DNA of 64,000 bases from Tanypteryx hageni (lineage: Eukaryota; Arthropoda; Insecta; Odonata; Petaluridae), in the NCBI GenBank assembly GCA_028673005.1, contig CM054118.1, forward strand, positions 60,011,401-60,075,400, given 5' to 3'. The notes under the pieces were generated by a model. That model did no database searches. It was not told the DNA's origin and was given only the letters and a program-made list of their open reading frames with translations. Of the stretch, positions 1 through 13,775 are shown one piece after another (within the stretch, counting starts at the first letter, position 1; each line of letters starts with the position of its first letter). Made by a program: the position numbers and the translations under genes.

Positions 1-3000
1 AACATGTGCGATCTCTGTTTTTATAATTCGTTCACTTATCACAACGCATATCCTCCCAGCGCCCTTCTAACCTCCAGCGTACTCTCCGCGTTTCCTACCG
101 TCGTCGCCTTCACTTATTATTTTCCCATTTTTTAAATGTATTCTTCCTCGGGCGAAAGATCAGTGCGAAAATTCCATTGGACTCCATTCCCGTATCTCCG
201 GCCGTAATTGATTTCCCATTCCGAGCAGTATTTCCATTTTCCTTTCGTTTGTCATTTTTTATTTTGATATAGTTATTTCGCAGAGTAAAAATAATACGTT
301 TTCCGTTCACAGATTTAGATTTTGGTGCATTATAGTCGATTTTTTAGATGATTTCCTTTAATCTTAACAGGACGGCGGAACTGAGAAATTCATAACCAAA
401 ACGGTTTAGTCGGAAAAATATATTTGTAAGGTGCACCAATTTCAGAACATTTATTTAAGTGACCTATAAATAAAATTTTCGTCAAATATTTACAGAAAAA
501 TGTCAGGGTTTTTCGTTTTCCCAAGGGATTTTGAATGCTATCTTCGTAGAAAAACTTTTGCACACTAAATTAAGGATTTGGTAGTTAGACAATTCGTTGA
601 AATGGCTTTGTTTGTCGATGAATTTAAAAAAGTGACTGCAATACTTTGAAGTTATCTATTCCATAAAGTGTGATGAAAGAGCAAAAAATTTATTAAGTAC
701 TAATATTAGAGCATATGATATTCTATAGTTACTTTTTATTCGTCAGATTCTGTAAAAAATTCTGCCTTGTCCTCCAAGAATTTCATATATTTCCTTCCAT
801 CTTTCTTGGTTTCCTACCATTCAACCATCATATACACCCTATACCCACTTACTTTCCACTCAACATTCGGAATCCATTACATTTTCCTTTCTGGTGTCAC
901 TTATGTAACTGCTGCGAAATCCAAAGCCAAAGTTAAGGAACAAATCAATATGATCGGTTTATCGCGCTCTGTCTTTACCCTCGACCGAATCCGATAATCC
1001 TTACGCGCATTGGATTTCATTTACTGGAAAGTCGGGAGAATTTTAAAAAGCATTCTGTAATAAAATTTATATAATCGTACCTACCCTCCGTGCTTAGCTA
1101 CATTTGCATTACTGTCGAAGAAGCATCGTTCTGTATATGCACTCTGGGCTTCTTCCTGCATTCATCATCGTATGTTACTCAACAAGGTATGATTTTTAAA
1201 TAAAAATATTCATTCGTACATTAGGTTACACATTATTTGCACGTCAGAAAATTTTTCACGATTGATCACGATTTCGTGCTTAAGGGGGCGCGAGTAAAAT
1301 ATACTTTCTGATTTATTCCGAAAAATGCACTTCCAGGTCAGTGATCAAAGTCGAACAACTCATTCACCAAAATATAGATAACAACAAACAAGGCAGCATA
1401 CAAGAAGCCTTCTTTTTATTTACACACTGTTAGTTAAATTTAATTATAAGGAAATCAATTTATAAAATTTTTATAGATAAAAACCGACAAAATGTATTAA
1501 AATCAACTTCAATATTATTGATCGCTCTTTCAGAAATATAAAAAGCGAAAACTAAACAACCTTGTAAAATGTATTAAAATAAACATGGATATTGGCCTCC
1601 GATTTTTAGGAAAAATAAACGACAACTACCAAGCCTAGTTATATGCCACCCAGTTATACGTAATACTCGTTTACCCGTATTTGTATATAATCCTAGGCGA
1701 ACCAATTTGCAAATTCATACCCACACTTACTGAGTTGTACGTAACTGAATTGTACGTAATTCTCGTAATTCTATATTACAGTACTGTACATATTTTTTAT
1801 ATATCCCATGGTTTATTTATAACATTTTTACAGTAAACAAATTCAAAACCCTAAACAACAGTTATACTACACAAAAACAATTTTGTAAAAGACCGTTCAA
1901 AAATAAGTTGTATAAAAACTTTGATGTGATTATCCGGCGTTTTTGAGAATCCGGCGACCCCTTCCCTCCTAGGCCGCCAGATAATCGATGATGTACTATA
2001 TATATAATATACACACACGGTAATGCTAAATATACCAATGGAGTATATTAAGACAACGTGGCCAGTTTCGTAAAAATTGAGGGACGAGGTGAACGACACA
2101 TTTCCTTTTGTTTGGATCATCAGAGACAAAATAATTCGTTTCCACATTCCTGTTAGCACTGAAAACCTAATTTCACTAGCAAGGCCATTACGCGACAACT
2201 TCCTCTTTACTGGAGAGTGTTAAGTAAACTCTTTATCGATTAGGATTTCCGATTGAGAGGTTTCATTCATCTTATTTTGAATAGGGCGAGAATATAGAGA
2301 AAAAATAGATTAAAAACTACTTTCAAATATTATATTTATTCTCGTATTATTGTTATTGGATTTCGAGCGCATGATTTGACAGTTACGGGGTATTGAGTTT
2401 ACGTACATGGAGGGAGAGTAAAAATAGAAGAAGATCGTTACTCTTCCTCTATGAGGTTATTAAATCATCTGAAAATGTAAATCGAAGCAACAGTGATTCG
2501 TATCTCGTCATGAGTTACCTAGGTTATAAAGCTGTACTGCTTATGTCTAAATTCTCTTCCGCCGAGCTTGTTCCTTCGCTAAAAGCAACGCCATAGCAAT
2601 AGAGATGCAATCTGGATGTTCAGTAGCAATTTAGCGCTCTCTCCCTCCCTGTCTTCCCTTTCCCGGAATCCGAAAGTAATCTGCCTTTTGACAACAAACA
2701 GAGAAATTACGTTTCGCAACTGCGTAAAAAACGCCAAGATTGATTCCTTACGATGAATGTTCTTTAGTTATTCCTGCAAAACAGAGACGCCATTGATAAC
2801 ATTGTCTCTCCGTCACTGGCGACATTGTAGGCATCGTATAAGCAGATATTCTGTTTATCATTACCTTATGGAAAATAAACATGTACGAGAGTTGTTTTCT
2901 CAAGAATTATTAACACGTGGATGACCACCGCCTATCATACACCACCCTCGAAAACAGTAATTATTTACCGGTAAATTGTTTAGTATTTTATGCGCATGGT

Positions 3001-4574
3001 GTTTTCAATCTTGACACGTCCCAAATTTACTAGACAGCATTCATAAACTTTACTTAAAGATACACACATATCCGCAAATAAGATGTAAATATTATTTATT
3101 TTAGATTCAGAATTACTACGGAACTACATTTTCATATCATACCGTATTCGCCAGATTATAAGGCGATCTGGAATATAAGTCACGCGAAAGAAATATTATT
3201 TCCGGAGTTTTGATATGAGAGTTCAAAGCATGTGGTTATGTTCAACACATTCCACTATAGAAGGGGTATTATTAATAGAGTGAGGATAGAGATTCATAAA
3301 GGTAATATCATCCTTTTTTATTGTAAATTATCCTGACACTTTTTTATTATTTTAAACTGATAACGCTGCAAACAGCTCATGAAAGTGCTATGGTTAATTT
3401 TGTACCTTATACAAATAGGCGATAAGATTAAGAAATTGTTAAGATAAAACATGTACAGTTATTGACTTTTAGTGATCTCGTACATGAAATTACTGGTTTT
3501 ATTTCTTAAAAGTTTTATTACGGATTGAAGACATAAGCGCTGGCTTTAATGCAGGCGAAATTTGGTAGCTGGCTCGCCAGGAGCGTAATATGTACTGTCT
3601 TCTAAGGGTTGAATAGACCAGCGAACTTGGAGGAATGATTTTTAGTAGGATGAGAGAATCAGGAGAAAAATAAAATATCTTTGGCCGCGATTATAAGGCG
3701 AATTATATTTTTTAGGATTACATTTGAAAAGAAAACATCGCCGAATAATGCGGTAATATCTTTACTAGATATTTAACGGTTCCATAAAGAAACAAATTGC
3801 GGGAAAATATTTGAATAAAATGTCCGTCCTATACCCACATCAGTTTCCCCTTAAATTCTATCTCCATTTACAATCCTACATATCTCAAGCTCTGGTTCCT
3901 TTATTATCCATTCATACGCACGTCTATCAGCTCATCCATGAGAATTTCATCCAACGACCAAATAGAAGCTTAAATCCGCCTATTCCATCAATACCCTCTT
4001 TAATTCCTACGCTCTTATATCACGGCCTCAACAAATGCACACACAAACTTTCACTGAAGCGATCGCGAACTACGACAAAACCCTAAAACCCCCTTAAACC
4101 CTCAGCCACTATAAACATATTATGAATTCACCGCCATTCTCCCTCTTTCTACCCCACCACCTCTTAACTCACTTCCCAAACATATGCCTCAACGATAATT
4201 TATTTATAAATTCCTTCCGAGTGGGATCTTAGAAAGGGGTTTGTAGCTCGCGTGTTTGTATAGCGAAGAGTACCCGGAATTTTGCGCGTTGGGTATTGAA
4301 TGCACGGCAGCCGTCAGATCTTTTACATTGTTTTCAGATTTAATAAGCAGAGTATACATCTATAGCACTATATCACATTCTTCTTACCCTTATGTTTATT
4401 ATGGTGACGCGGAATATGAATATGCATACGGAGTCACATTAAAAAATAAAGACAAGGAGTAACTCACCCGTGATAGTAAGAACAGTAGGTTTCGACATAA
4501 TGAAAATCATACTCACTCTGAAAAATGCTTCCATGATTCAATTTTAGAATTGCTAATTATAGGTTGAGCAAAGT

Positions 4575-4577
<3 letters not shown>
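1..4577. other. Intergenic or intronic DNA, no gene seen
   Basis: No supportable gene is visible. Open frames here are short, with composition typical of AT-rich non-coding DNA. The stretch 3820-4200 is notably G-poor on the plus strand, which can reflect an old minus-strand retrotransposon or simple compositional bias. I could not read a recognisable protein in it. Confidence 0.6.
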
Positions 4578-4644
<67 letters not shown>

Positions 4645-4645
4645 T
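4578..4645. repeat. (AT)n microsatellite
   Basis: An alternating AT run, broken once by a C at position 4620. It is a plain dinucleotide repeat with no coding meaning. Confidence 0.95.
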
Positions 4646-4699
4646 TATTATGTGCGTTTTTGCGAAGGTCACCCCACTGTGACAATGTACCAATGTGTG

Positions 4700-4744
4700 T
4701 TCCCAGCTGATTCACCCCTTACTACACGCCATGAGTATATAAGA
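4700..4744 (-). repeat. SINE tail fragment
   Basis: The sequence TTCCCAGCTGATTCACCCC and the bases after it match the left ends of the longer SINE copies at 32862 and 52456. Only the tail side is present. The match stops where the hAT-like element at 4745 begins, which suggests that element inserted into the SINE or captured its edge. Confidence 0.6.
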
Positions 4745-5060
4745 CAGGTGTGGGCAAACTGCGGCCCGCGGGCCACATGTGGCCCGCGAGGGCATTTATG
4801 TGGCCTGCGATGCCATTATGAAAGCGGACCGTAATATAAAATAGAGGTAACTTCATATTTGTAACTTAAAATTAATGCCGGAAAACCTTTTCCAGTGATG
4901 TTATGGGGATAACATATTATTTTTTATTAATTTTCCCTAATAGGATCCCTGGAATTACTTCAAATTACTTACGATGTGAACCCTAATGTGGCCCGCCGAA
5001 GCATTTTCATCTGTTTATGCCTAAGAAGCTGCAACTGTTAATGCGGCCCGCATAAATAAT
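4745..5060 (+). mobile_element. hAT-like non-autonomous element
   Basis: It starts with CAGGTGTGGGCAAAC followed by a GC-rich block with repeated GGCCCGC motifs. This is the same terminus as the better preserved copy at 33936-34676. A second GGCCCGC block lies at about 4987-5055, as expected near the right end, but the terminal inverted repeat there is not intact. The internal sequence resembles the 33936 copy over about 100 bases. No transposase is present. The right boundary is approximate. Confidence 0.6.
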
Positions 5061-6478
5061 TTATCATTAGAGAACAAACGTGGAAATTTTGGACAGTATG
5101 ATAAGATAGGAGAGTAATTATGGTGAAAAGGGAAAGACAGAACAAAATCTAGTCAAATTTTGAGAGGAAACGGTATGTTGGAAGAAACTAGGAAGGAGGT
5201 AAGAAGGGATTGGATTGGATTTATTAAATGAAGGGAGTTGCTATGAGAAAATAAAGTGTAAGAACCTGATTGACAGATTGAGTTGGGTTCGCCTAAAACT
5301 TATAGATATGTAGAAATATAATAATTATATGCTTAATAAAATCGGTCAATATAATGTGCCTTTGCATACGAAGTTTATTTCAGTCTCCTTCAAAAACAGA
5401 GATATTTTAGTCATCATAACATATCTTAAGAAAAAATAAACATTTTCATCCCTTAAAGTTTGCAGAAACTCTGCTTTACTGTATTTTGAAGACAAAAATC
5501 TATCTTTTGCACAAATGTGTAAATATCTATCATAATTATATTTTTTCTCATTTCAATATATTCTCCTCGTAATCTGAAGCCATTTCATCCTCTTTACCCA
5601 TCGTATTTTTTGATCTTGAAAACTCTCTCTATCTCTCCAACATCCACTTCAAATATATTTACAGACACTTTTCTCTCACGGCCCACTCAACTAAGATAAT
5701 CCTCAGTTCCCACTTAAAATTCGCAGGGCACCGTGGAAGTAAAGCAAAATTTAAACCATTGCCGTAGATATGGCTCTCTCTCTATATATCTCTATTTAAC
5801 CTGATATTCTATTATATTAGATTTTTATCAATTTTAATTTTAAAACAAGTATTCCGCATTAAGCCCGAAAGACAAATTGATTCATCCTTGCTAGGATTTT
5901 TCTGGTTAAAAGTAGCTCCTTAGTAAAACGGTACTCATTTTCAGCCAAATACAATGGCAATAAAACCTGGCACATAATTTGTGCTTTCGTTCTTCTTTGA
6001 GAGGATTTCATGAACGTTTGGCGTATTTTAGGCAATGATGTTATATTTTACCGAAAGCAATGGCGTATAAATTTTGAATTTACTATTTACCATTATTGCG
6101 GAAGAAACTTCAACGTTGTGTTATCATCATCAACATTTAAGTCAGAAAATATCATAACACTCATACGTAATATTATCATTATGGAATAAATGACTAATAT
6201 TTGACTGTATGTGAAATGATTTTCTAAATCAATTCTTAGCGGTAATTATTACAAACTGCTTATTGCAGCGTTGCTTGCAGCATCAATAATATATGCTTAC
6301 TGCCTCCCGGCATGGTAAATTAATGCAATGGAAATCAAGAATATGTGCGGGTTTACTTTTTAGAAATGTAATCCAAAATACTACAGAGCCTCCTGGTGGA
6401 GAACAAATAAACTATCTCCGTTATTCCTGCATTTAAGGTCATACCAGTTCCATGTACGGCCCACAGATGATATATATA
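5061..6478. other. No gene seen
   Basis: AT-rich DNA without supportable coding sequence. A pyrimidine-rich patch lies at about 5560-5770. I see no recognisable repeat family. Confidence 0.55.
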
Positions 6479-6497
6479 TTTTTTTTGTTTCAAATAT

Positions 6498-6549
<52 letters not shown>

Positions 6550-6568
6550 ATATTTGAAACAAAAAAAA
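6479..6568. repeat. Perfect 90-bp palindrome with AT core
   Basis: A run of eight T, then GTTTCAAATATCGG, then 46 bases of alternating AT, then the exact reverse complement ending in eight A. The arms are 45 bases each and perfectly symmetrical about position 6523.5. The outermost non-AT 22 bases on each side are unique sequence, so this is more than a slipped AT repeat. It could extrude as a cruciform, or it may be a very short foldback element with an expanded AT centre. Confidence 0.9.
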
Positions 6569-9500
6569 CTACAAATACTTTCCATGAAATTTCAATAACG
6601 TAGTTAACAGGCGATGGATCGGTGTTTCCCATAACAATTCTGGGACAAAAGGTAACAGTAACAGAAGCGGGCACGAATGATAAATTATTTATGCAATTTT
6701 ATGCGATACCAACATCCCCAAATTAAAAATAAGCGCTTAGATTACACTTCTACTTAATCCATAGTAAAGAGAGAGAGAGGAGAAAGGCATTTGATGGAGT
6801 TATTGGGTAGATTTTCACAGAATGCTTACGGTCGGAAATAGAGTCTAATCTTGCTGATCTAGTAGAACAGAAGTAACAGAGATAGTAAGATAGCAGACGT
6901 ATCGTAAATAAAAATGGAGGATTAATAATACTGGAGAAAGCGGGAAAAGATTAATCTTCAGAAAGTGAATTAAAAGAGGAAAGATATTATAATGGTAAGG
7001 ATAACATTGATGGCCACCGGACTTTGGATTTTCATGATATATTATTGGCTATTACAACTATTTTTATTATAAAATAATAATTTAACGATAAAAATTTAAA
7101 ATTATTAGCAATTATATTTTCATAAATTAAACGAAGAATAAAATATATACTACTCAGTCGACCATAAAACCATATGGGGTTACCATAGTGAGGTTTACGA
7201 TTGATTGTCATCCCTGTTTCAAATTTAACTCCACCCATCAAATTAATAATGTCTGAAGCAAATGGACAAACAAAAAGAGGCGATGACAATATTTTGTTCG
7301 ACTTTTATGAGAATTAGGAGCCCTGAATTTAAGTGGACGAAGTTTGATAGAAGAGAATAATAACAGATAGAGGACAAACAGCTCCAAATACGAAAAATTC
7401 GTGTAAGGAGGAGATTGAGGGGAAAAAAGGAACCAAATTTTTTAAAATGAAAAACAGAAGAGAAACCATGGCACCAGCGTTAGATTTTCAAATACCGCTG
7501 CATTGGCGGGAACGCTTCAATTAGCGTGATTTCCGTCCTATGCAGTCGCTTATTTGTACCCTCGGGCATTTGTATCTTTCATCTGTTGCGTCTTGAGCAG
7601 CTTAAACGGTTCAACAATAGATCAAATATGAAAAGCACCTAGGAAAGCTTGGGTGAACATATATTAATAAGGAATCTGGACCTCTAAACACCAATCGTGC
7701 CGTAGAGAAAAATATGAATGTTAGGAAAGGGCGAGGTGATTGAACTAGACGTAGCGCGGTGGATGTAGAATTTGAAACGACTACACTGTAAGGAAATGTT
7801 TATAGGGATATAAGGTGAGAGGGACAGATATCGAGGGGCAATGATGCATGGTTCACTCGTCAATGCTTCCAGATGGAGTGGTGCGCAGATGAGGCGGTGA
7901 CCTGGTTGTTGGTCGGGGATTTTCATCATCACTCCTCCTCTTTGCTTTTGCTTTGCTTTTTGCGGCATCTCTCTCCCTCACTTTCCCCCAATTCCTCCCT
8001 CTCTATATATTTTTTCCCCGGCCTCCTCAAATCCTTTGAAGTACCTTCCGATCGCAAAATGGTTTAAGGGAATTGAAGAGAATATGGGAGGAGGATATAG
8101 GGTCGATGTTATGATTGGAAGACAACTCAACAAATGGAGGGAGACTACGACTACTACGACATGTATAGAGCTCCCTCTTTGTGTGCAAACTCTTTGTACC
8201 CAGTTTCTCTGGATCACTGAAAAAGATATACGTGGAAGATACAGAATGTGTTTTTTCTGCGATCGTGATAAGTAAATTCCACGAAGTGGAGGCTGATTTT
8301 ATCGATGAGACGTAATAAATATATGAGGAATAAAACAAGATGATCCAAAAGGAAATTATGATGCTTACTTTGTCAAATTTTATAATTTAGCGTTATAAAA
8401 TATTGCAAATACATTCTAAGGGAAAAATAAATAGATGACGAGCATATTTCGTGTGGCAAAAATAACGCGTGTTTACTAAATTAGCGGTTTCAATCTTCTT
8501 TACTTCGAGAACTTCTTGAGTTAACCTATTACTTGTTGCAAACCCCTTGGATTAATCTTTTATCTTCACCAACCCGTTAGGTTTCAGCAATTTTGGCGGC
8601 GAACCCCTTATAATGGCGAAAAATTTTGTAAACATCAAATCGATAACAATCAGGTTGTCAATGATAACTTCGATAAATGCGGTATTCATAAACTTATCTG
8701 TCATCATCGCCTAGCAGTTTACATTGATAACACGGGGAGGCATTTTATAATTAGGAGAGCTGATAAATTATTTTTAAATAATCCAAAATATAACTAGCGA
8801 CTCAATTTGTAAGCAAAGCGAATACTGAAAATGCTTTGTGGAAAAGTGGAGCTCTTTTTGGGTTTTGTTTTATATAGAACTCTTAATGAGAAGTCATTAT
8901 ATCACAATATATAATTTCCTAATGCGGAATTCCCCTTACGGACTTGGCAAGACTAACCGAAACGAAAATACATGCGAGAAATTCGACGCACGGACCGGCA
9001 CTTAATTAATCTCCACTGAAGGATCCGTTAGAGCAAAAGAAATGAAGGAGAAGTGGCTTTCAATTCGCTCACGTTATTGGATCATCCTCTCAACTCCATC
9101 CACTCCTCGCCCCGCCTCCTTTGGCGGCTCTGGCAGGAGCAAGTAGAGCGGAAGTGAAGAATTGAGCGCGTCGATTGGGAAAAAATTTCGGTAAATGAAC
9201 GATGGGATAGAAATGAAGGAGCGAGGAAGGCGGGAGAGGAAGTGGGAAATGAAGAGAGAGAGAGCGCAAGAGGGGTATAATGACAACAAGACATAAATTG
9301 CCCGACAATCATCTAAAGCAACTGATCTGCAAATTCCGGCCAGCAAGCCACATCCGAGGGTCTTCGTCCGGCCTGCCATTAATTCACAATAAAAGGATAT
9401 AATTTAATGAAAACAGAAAATTATAAAAACAATAGATTTTATCTTTACCCCTCTATCCCCATAATAGATTAATACATACCCTTAACTGGGCGCGCGACGG

Positions 9501-9827
9501 AAAAACGCTCGGTACGGCTGACCAAAACCTTGGATCTTCTTTAAACTGTAAATTTATGATTCCTATGTTCACATAATGACTAAAGAACAATCATGAGCTC
9601 TAACGAAATAATTTTTTACCGGTTACCTACCAACCAGGTCTAAAATAATGGTGGATGGTTCTACGTTGGTGCCTCGGACTGATTCGGATGAGGATAGGAG
9701 TTGGATTTATTGATGGGAAGGATCAAAATAAAAAAAAAAACAAAAATAATTCTTTAACAAATACATTTGGAAAATATTTTTGAATTAAAAGAAAATGCAT
9801 TTAATTGTGCCAGGAATGATGAAATTT
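6569..9827. other. No gene seen
   Basis: No supportable gene. 7680-8280 contains overlapping open frames on both strands without recognisable protein features. 9060-9290 is purine-rich on the plus strand, with several GAGAGAG runs. A short A-rich run lies at 9728-9745. Confidence 0.5.
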
Positions 9828-11116
9828 TTACTCATTATCACTATCATGATCACTATTGGAAGGAGGCTCAGCAGGATTCTCTAGGAGAGCAATAACCTCA
9901 CCTCTAAGCTGCCCATCCTTTTTAGGGGGTGGCTTCTTGATGGATGATATCAAAGGATCAGAGGAGGTAAGCAATGTGGAGGAGGTCTTTATTTGATGAT
10001 TCACGGGAGGTTTTCCTACACCTTCTCTCCCGGAATCTGCGGAAATCTTTGTTTCTTGCCCCTTGCGCCTCTTTGCTTAACATCCCGATGGGCAGGAGGG
10101 CAACAGCAATGGCGTCACCTCCATGTATCAGGATCTTATGGACAGATGCGGGCATGGGATACCATTTGTAGTACTTCACGTAATATCTGGCTGTATCATA
10201 GGTTCTAAATTAACTATAACATCTTGGAACTTCACAATGCGATTGACTGTGTGATCTAATAATGCTTGCAACTGAATTTCACTTTTCCTCTCGGTAACTA
10301 TAATACTATCTTTGGATGGATAACATTCAGCCTTAGCAACCGCTACGCGCTTGTATGAAGGATACAAATCTTCTCCTTTCTCCTTGGCTTGAATCCTAAT
10401 AGTTTGATATGAGTCCCGGGAGAGATCTGTTTCTAGCTTAAGGGCAAGCGCTTCCTCGGGCGAATATGGTTGAATATTACTTCTGCATTTCGCTCATTTC
10501 CATTCCATATATATCCTCGCCGCACGTGTTGGTGTTGTATAGAGTATATCGTTCAACAGTTTGGCCTCTGTGTCCTTGCCTGCATATCGAAGATTCATTT
10601 CCGTGGCGAATGCGAGTGTGGACGTCGAAACGGTTTCTTTCTTACTACGGGAACTGCTGTTATCGAAATCCTTGCTTGGACGACCTCCTCAAAAGAAAAA
10701 TATCAAGTGACGTCAATATTCTCACAGAGCGACCGTGAATTGTAAAGGAATTTAACACGTCATTCGAGTTATTTGCCATCTCAAAAGGCAAAAGATAGTC
10801 TTAGGACAATTTAATTACCTGCATATGTAGTTACCAAAGCAGCATTTGGCGTAGTAGTAATTACTATCTTATTCAGCCAGTCTTTATTAAAATTAAGATA
10901 TTTCTCCTCCGCTCGATGACTTTCGTCCCATTTTTTTTGCAAATCCCCACAGTGTCTGCGAACTGATCTATGAACTGCGTCTTTGGTTTCTTTGTTGGCC
11001 AATTCCAATTTGAGGAGTTTCTCGGCATGCGAATAAACATGATTATAGCGCACGAACCAGCCGTCAGTAGATTTCTCCTTGAGGAGTTTGTACAGGAATT
11101 CCCTTATTCAAATACG
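9828..11116 (-). pseudogene. Transib-like (RAG1-core-related) transposase relic
   Basis: Reading the minus strand from about 11116 downward, four blocks appear in order. First is a basic N-terminal block ending at a splice-donor-like GCAG/GTAATT at about 10811. Second, at about 10675-10495, is a block containing LAFATEMNLRYAGKDTEAK. Third, at 10465-10210, is YSPEEALALKLETD followed by IQLQALLDHTVNRI. Fourth is a C-terminal block with MPASVHKILIHGG and ARNKDFRRFRE. The fourth block matches the C-terminal part of Transib transposases and the region of RAG1 that carries the catalytic glutamate (LSKEAQ here). The central part with the catalytic aspartates is missing between blocks three and four (junction near 10205). 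A one-base insertion near 9970 shifts frame just before a Thr-Ser-Ser-Asp-Pro motif, and a stop ends the frame at 9828. It is therefore a dead, internally deleted copy. The family call rests on remembered motif similarity. I did not find the terminal repeats. Confidence 0.68.
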
Positions 11117-13775
11117 AGTCCTCGAAACTAGATCCAATAATATCACAGAAAACATACCGTGTAAAATATACTTTGTTTTTGATTGCACGTTGGGTACAGT
11201 ATGTGATGATGTGGGCGTTTGTAAACTTGATACTTATTCATAAAATGCTTACTTAGTAATCTAAATATGACACGATGGAAGTTGTTTTGTAGAAGAGATG
11301 AAGGCTGTGACCTCCCCACCTCAGCTCGGCCCGGACGCGCGCACTTCATGACGGTGGCGCTAGCGATTTAAATGCTTATTACTCACTAAGTTGCCCAAAG
11401 TAGCAAACTATTTTTACCAATTAGAGAGAGGATACCTAAGAAAAGTTATTTTGCTTGGAAAATCGCTCCGACATCGCAAGACATTTTTTGTATATCAAGC
11501 TGTATGAAGCGAAATATTGTAAAGTGTACCTCCATTAATCCTCATTCTGTACTGGGTTTTGTGTACCTCCTCGTTGTCCGACTCTTAGACATCCCAATCT
11601 CAAGACACCCTTCTGTGGATGTATTGTTGGTAATTCACGCCAATCCTACCAATTATCGTAACAGATGCCGTGAAACAAACACGGCGGCCGCGCCAATCTG
11701 CGAAACTGAGAATATTAGACCAAAATTGCGAAGCCTCTGCGGGCAAAGGCGAAATCACGCAGCATAAGTATGTGTGACATATGGTGATCTGAATATTACT
11801 TAACAATGAAAAATTATTTTACTTATATACCTCTCATTTCATTTGTAGGGTTTTGGCCAGCAATACGGAACTTTTGCCCCACTGTGCGCCGTTACATTGT
11901 GTGGAAAACTCAGCTGTAAATGGTAGTAATAACGATAAATTCATTCTAATTTTTAGTTTGTTCATTAGTTTAATGTATATAGTGATTTATAATTCTCATT
12001 CTTGAAATTGCCGTTTGTATTTTCTATATTATTAACGAGCTAAATTTTCATGATATATTTAGGAAAATACGACATTATAGAATTAAAAATTTATGAAATA
12101 TTATTATTATTAAGAAATATTAAAGTAAGCGCCATTTTAGGATAAACATTGTAACAATTGAAGATATAATGCTAAAAAAATTAACGTTATTCAAATATTT
12201 AAACTATTACAGAAAAATTGCGAGGCGTTTATAGCACGGTAGAAGCCACGCAAACAGCTTTGCGTCTGTTTTACTCTTCAAGAACAATAGTTTAAAGGTT
12301 GCAAACAACTTATTCAACTACTCAGGCAATACTCGTATGTTACATACAAGACCAATATATATGAAGCAAAATTCAAAAATTTCCAGCATTTCAAAATGTG
12401 TTGGCGTACTCTACACGCCTGCGCGCCTAACTAACGTTTAAAATAACTGAGGTAATAACTAAGCCCTTAAGTTTCTTCAAATTATTCTTGAACTCTATTT
12501 TCGTTTTAGTGGGGCCTGCAATGTAGGTAGAAGTAGACTATGTGGCTCGTTATTTGGGCAGAAATGGGTTATATATATGGCTCTCGAGCCGAAAATTTGG
12601 GCGCCACTTATCTGAAGCGATCTCTGCGGAAGGAGTCAAATGAAGATCCATCTTGGCTTCACTCTTTCTCATTCTGTTAAGAGGATCACAGAATGAGAGG
12701 TAACGGAGTAAAATCAATTGGCAATTGGAAAGTGAGAGACAAATCAAGGAATCTGCACAAAAAACAAGCTAATAATACTTGTTAAGCATAAATTTTAATT
12801 TCAAAACAATTAATGGTACTGTTCGTCCTAGGTGGAAAGATAATTAACGTGTTTAATTTTATTTCAAAGATCGCGGGTTCGACGCCAGTTGCGGATATTT
12901 GATGCCATTGGTTGTCTAATTACTAATTGTAAGGACGAAATACGTGCCCTTTCTTAGATGTATATAAAACAAATGTTAACGCCCTTTAACGTATGCAACC
13001 CAAACAACATATTCTCCCGTATGTATCGTGAAGCCAATGCATATCTGATTTTCACAAGGCATAAAAGCGCCCGAGTAAACCATCGGAATTGCCTTCAAGC
13101 CATAAATCGAAATTTAAAATTAATGTATGAATTTTCCATTTTGAAACAATGAAAAACGTCAAAAAATGTCTATCTCCCTGACTAGGAAATCAGCCCATTC
13201 AGTTGAATATGGTGGATTAATATTAAAAAGAGATTGCAAAGGCAAGGAAAGTCTCCGAAACAAGAGTAAATGGCGATTAAAAATATTTTGGATGGACAGA
13301 AGGAGAAAAATTGCAGGAGACAAAATACTGATTGACGAAAAACCGAAGTCACTCTCTACTTTCGTTTGGGAGGATTTAGCGCGTCAGAGAGACAGACGGA
13401 CAAACCAAGCAAGTAAGCGGATTTTTTAAATAGTTAAAATGATTGAGCACGCTGCAATTCTGATAATATACAGTAGAATAAAAAAAGAGGTTTTGCCAAT
13501 GGCAATGGAATGCAATTCAAGAAAAAGTGATGCGAATGATGAAGACAAATAAACCCAAGTAGTAAATAGAAGAATCAGTGAATACAGGCAACATATGGCT
13601 GGAGACTGAAAGGAAACGAATGAATAAGAGGAAATCGTATAGATGCATTGGAGAGGAGTTCCTAGTGAGGAAAAGGGTTTTAGATTCTTCCTATCTGAGA
13701 GGGAGTTGTTGAATGGAGAAAAGAGAGAGAGAAAGATGGAGAAACTGGTGAACACAATCCCAATTTGGAGAGAAA
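11117..13775. other. No gene seen
   Basis: Nothing recognisable as a gene. 11280-11350 and 11660-11710 are short GC-rich patches. A tRNA B-box-like string (GGTTCGACGCC) occurs at about 12880 without a convincing A box. Confidence 0.5.

Noticed and set aside
6353..6674. Minus-strand frames with repeated Ile-Tyr
   Set aside because: They are translations of the AT repeat in the palindrome.
12870..12892. tRNA B-box-like GGTTCGACGCC
   Set aside because: No A box at tRNA spacing upstream and no acceptor-stem pairing.
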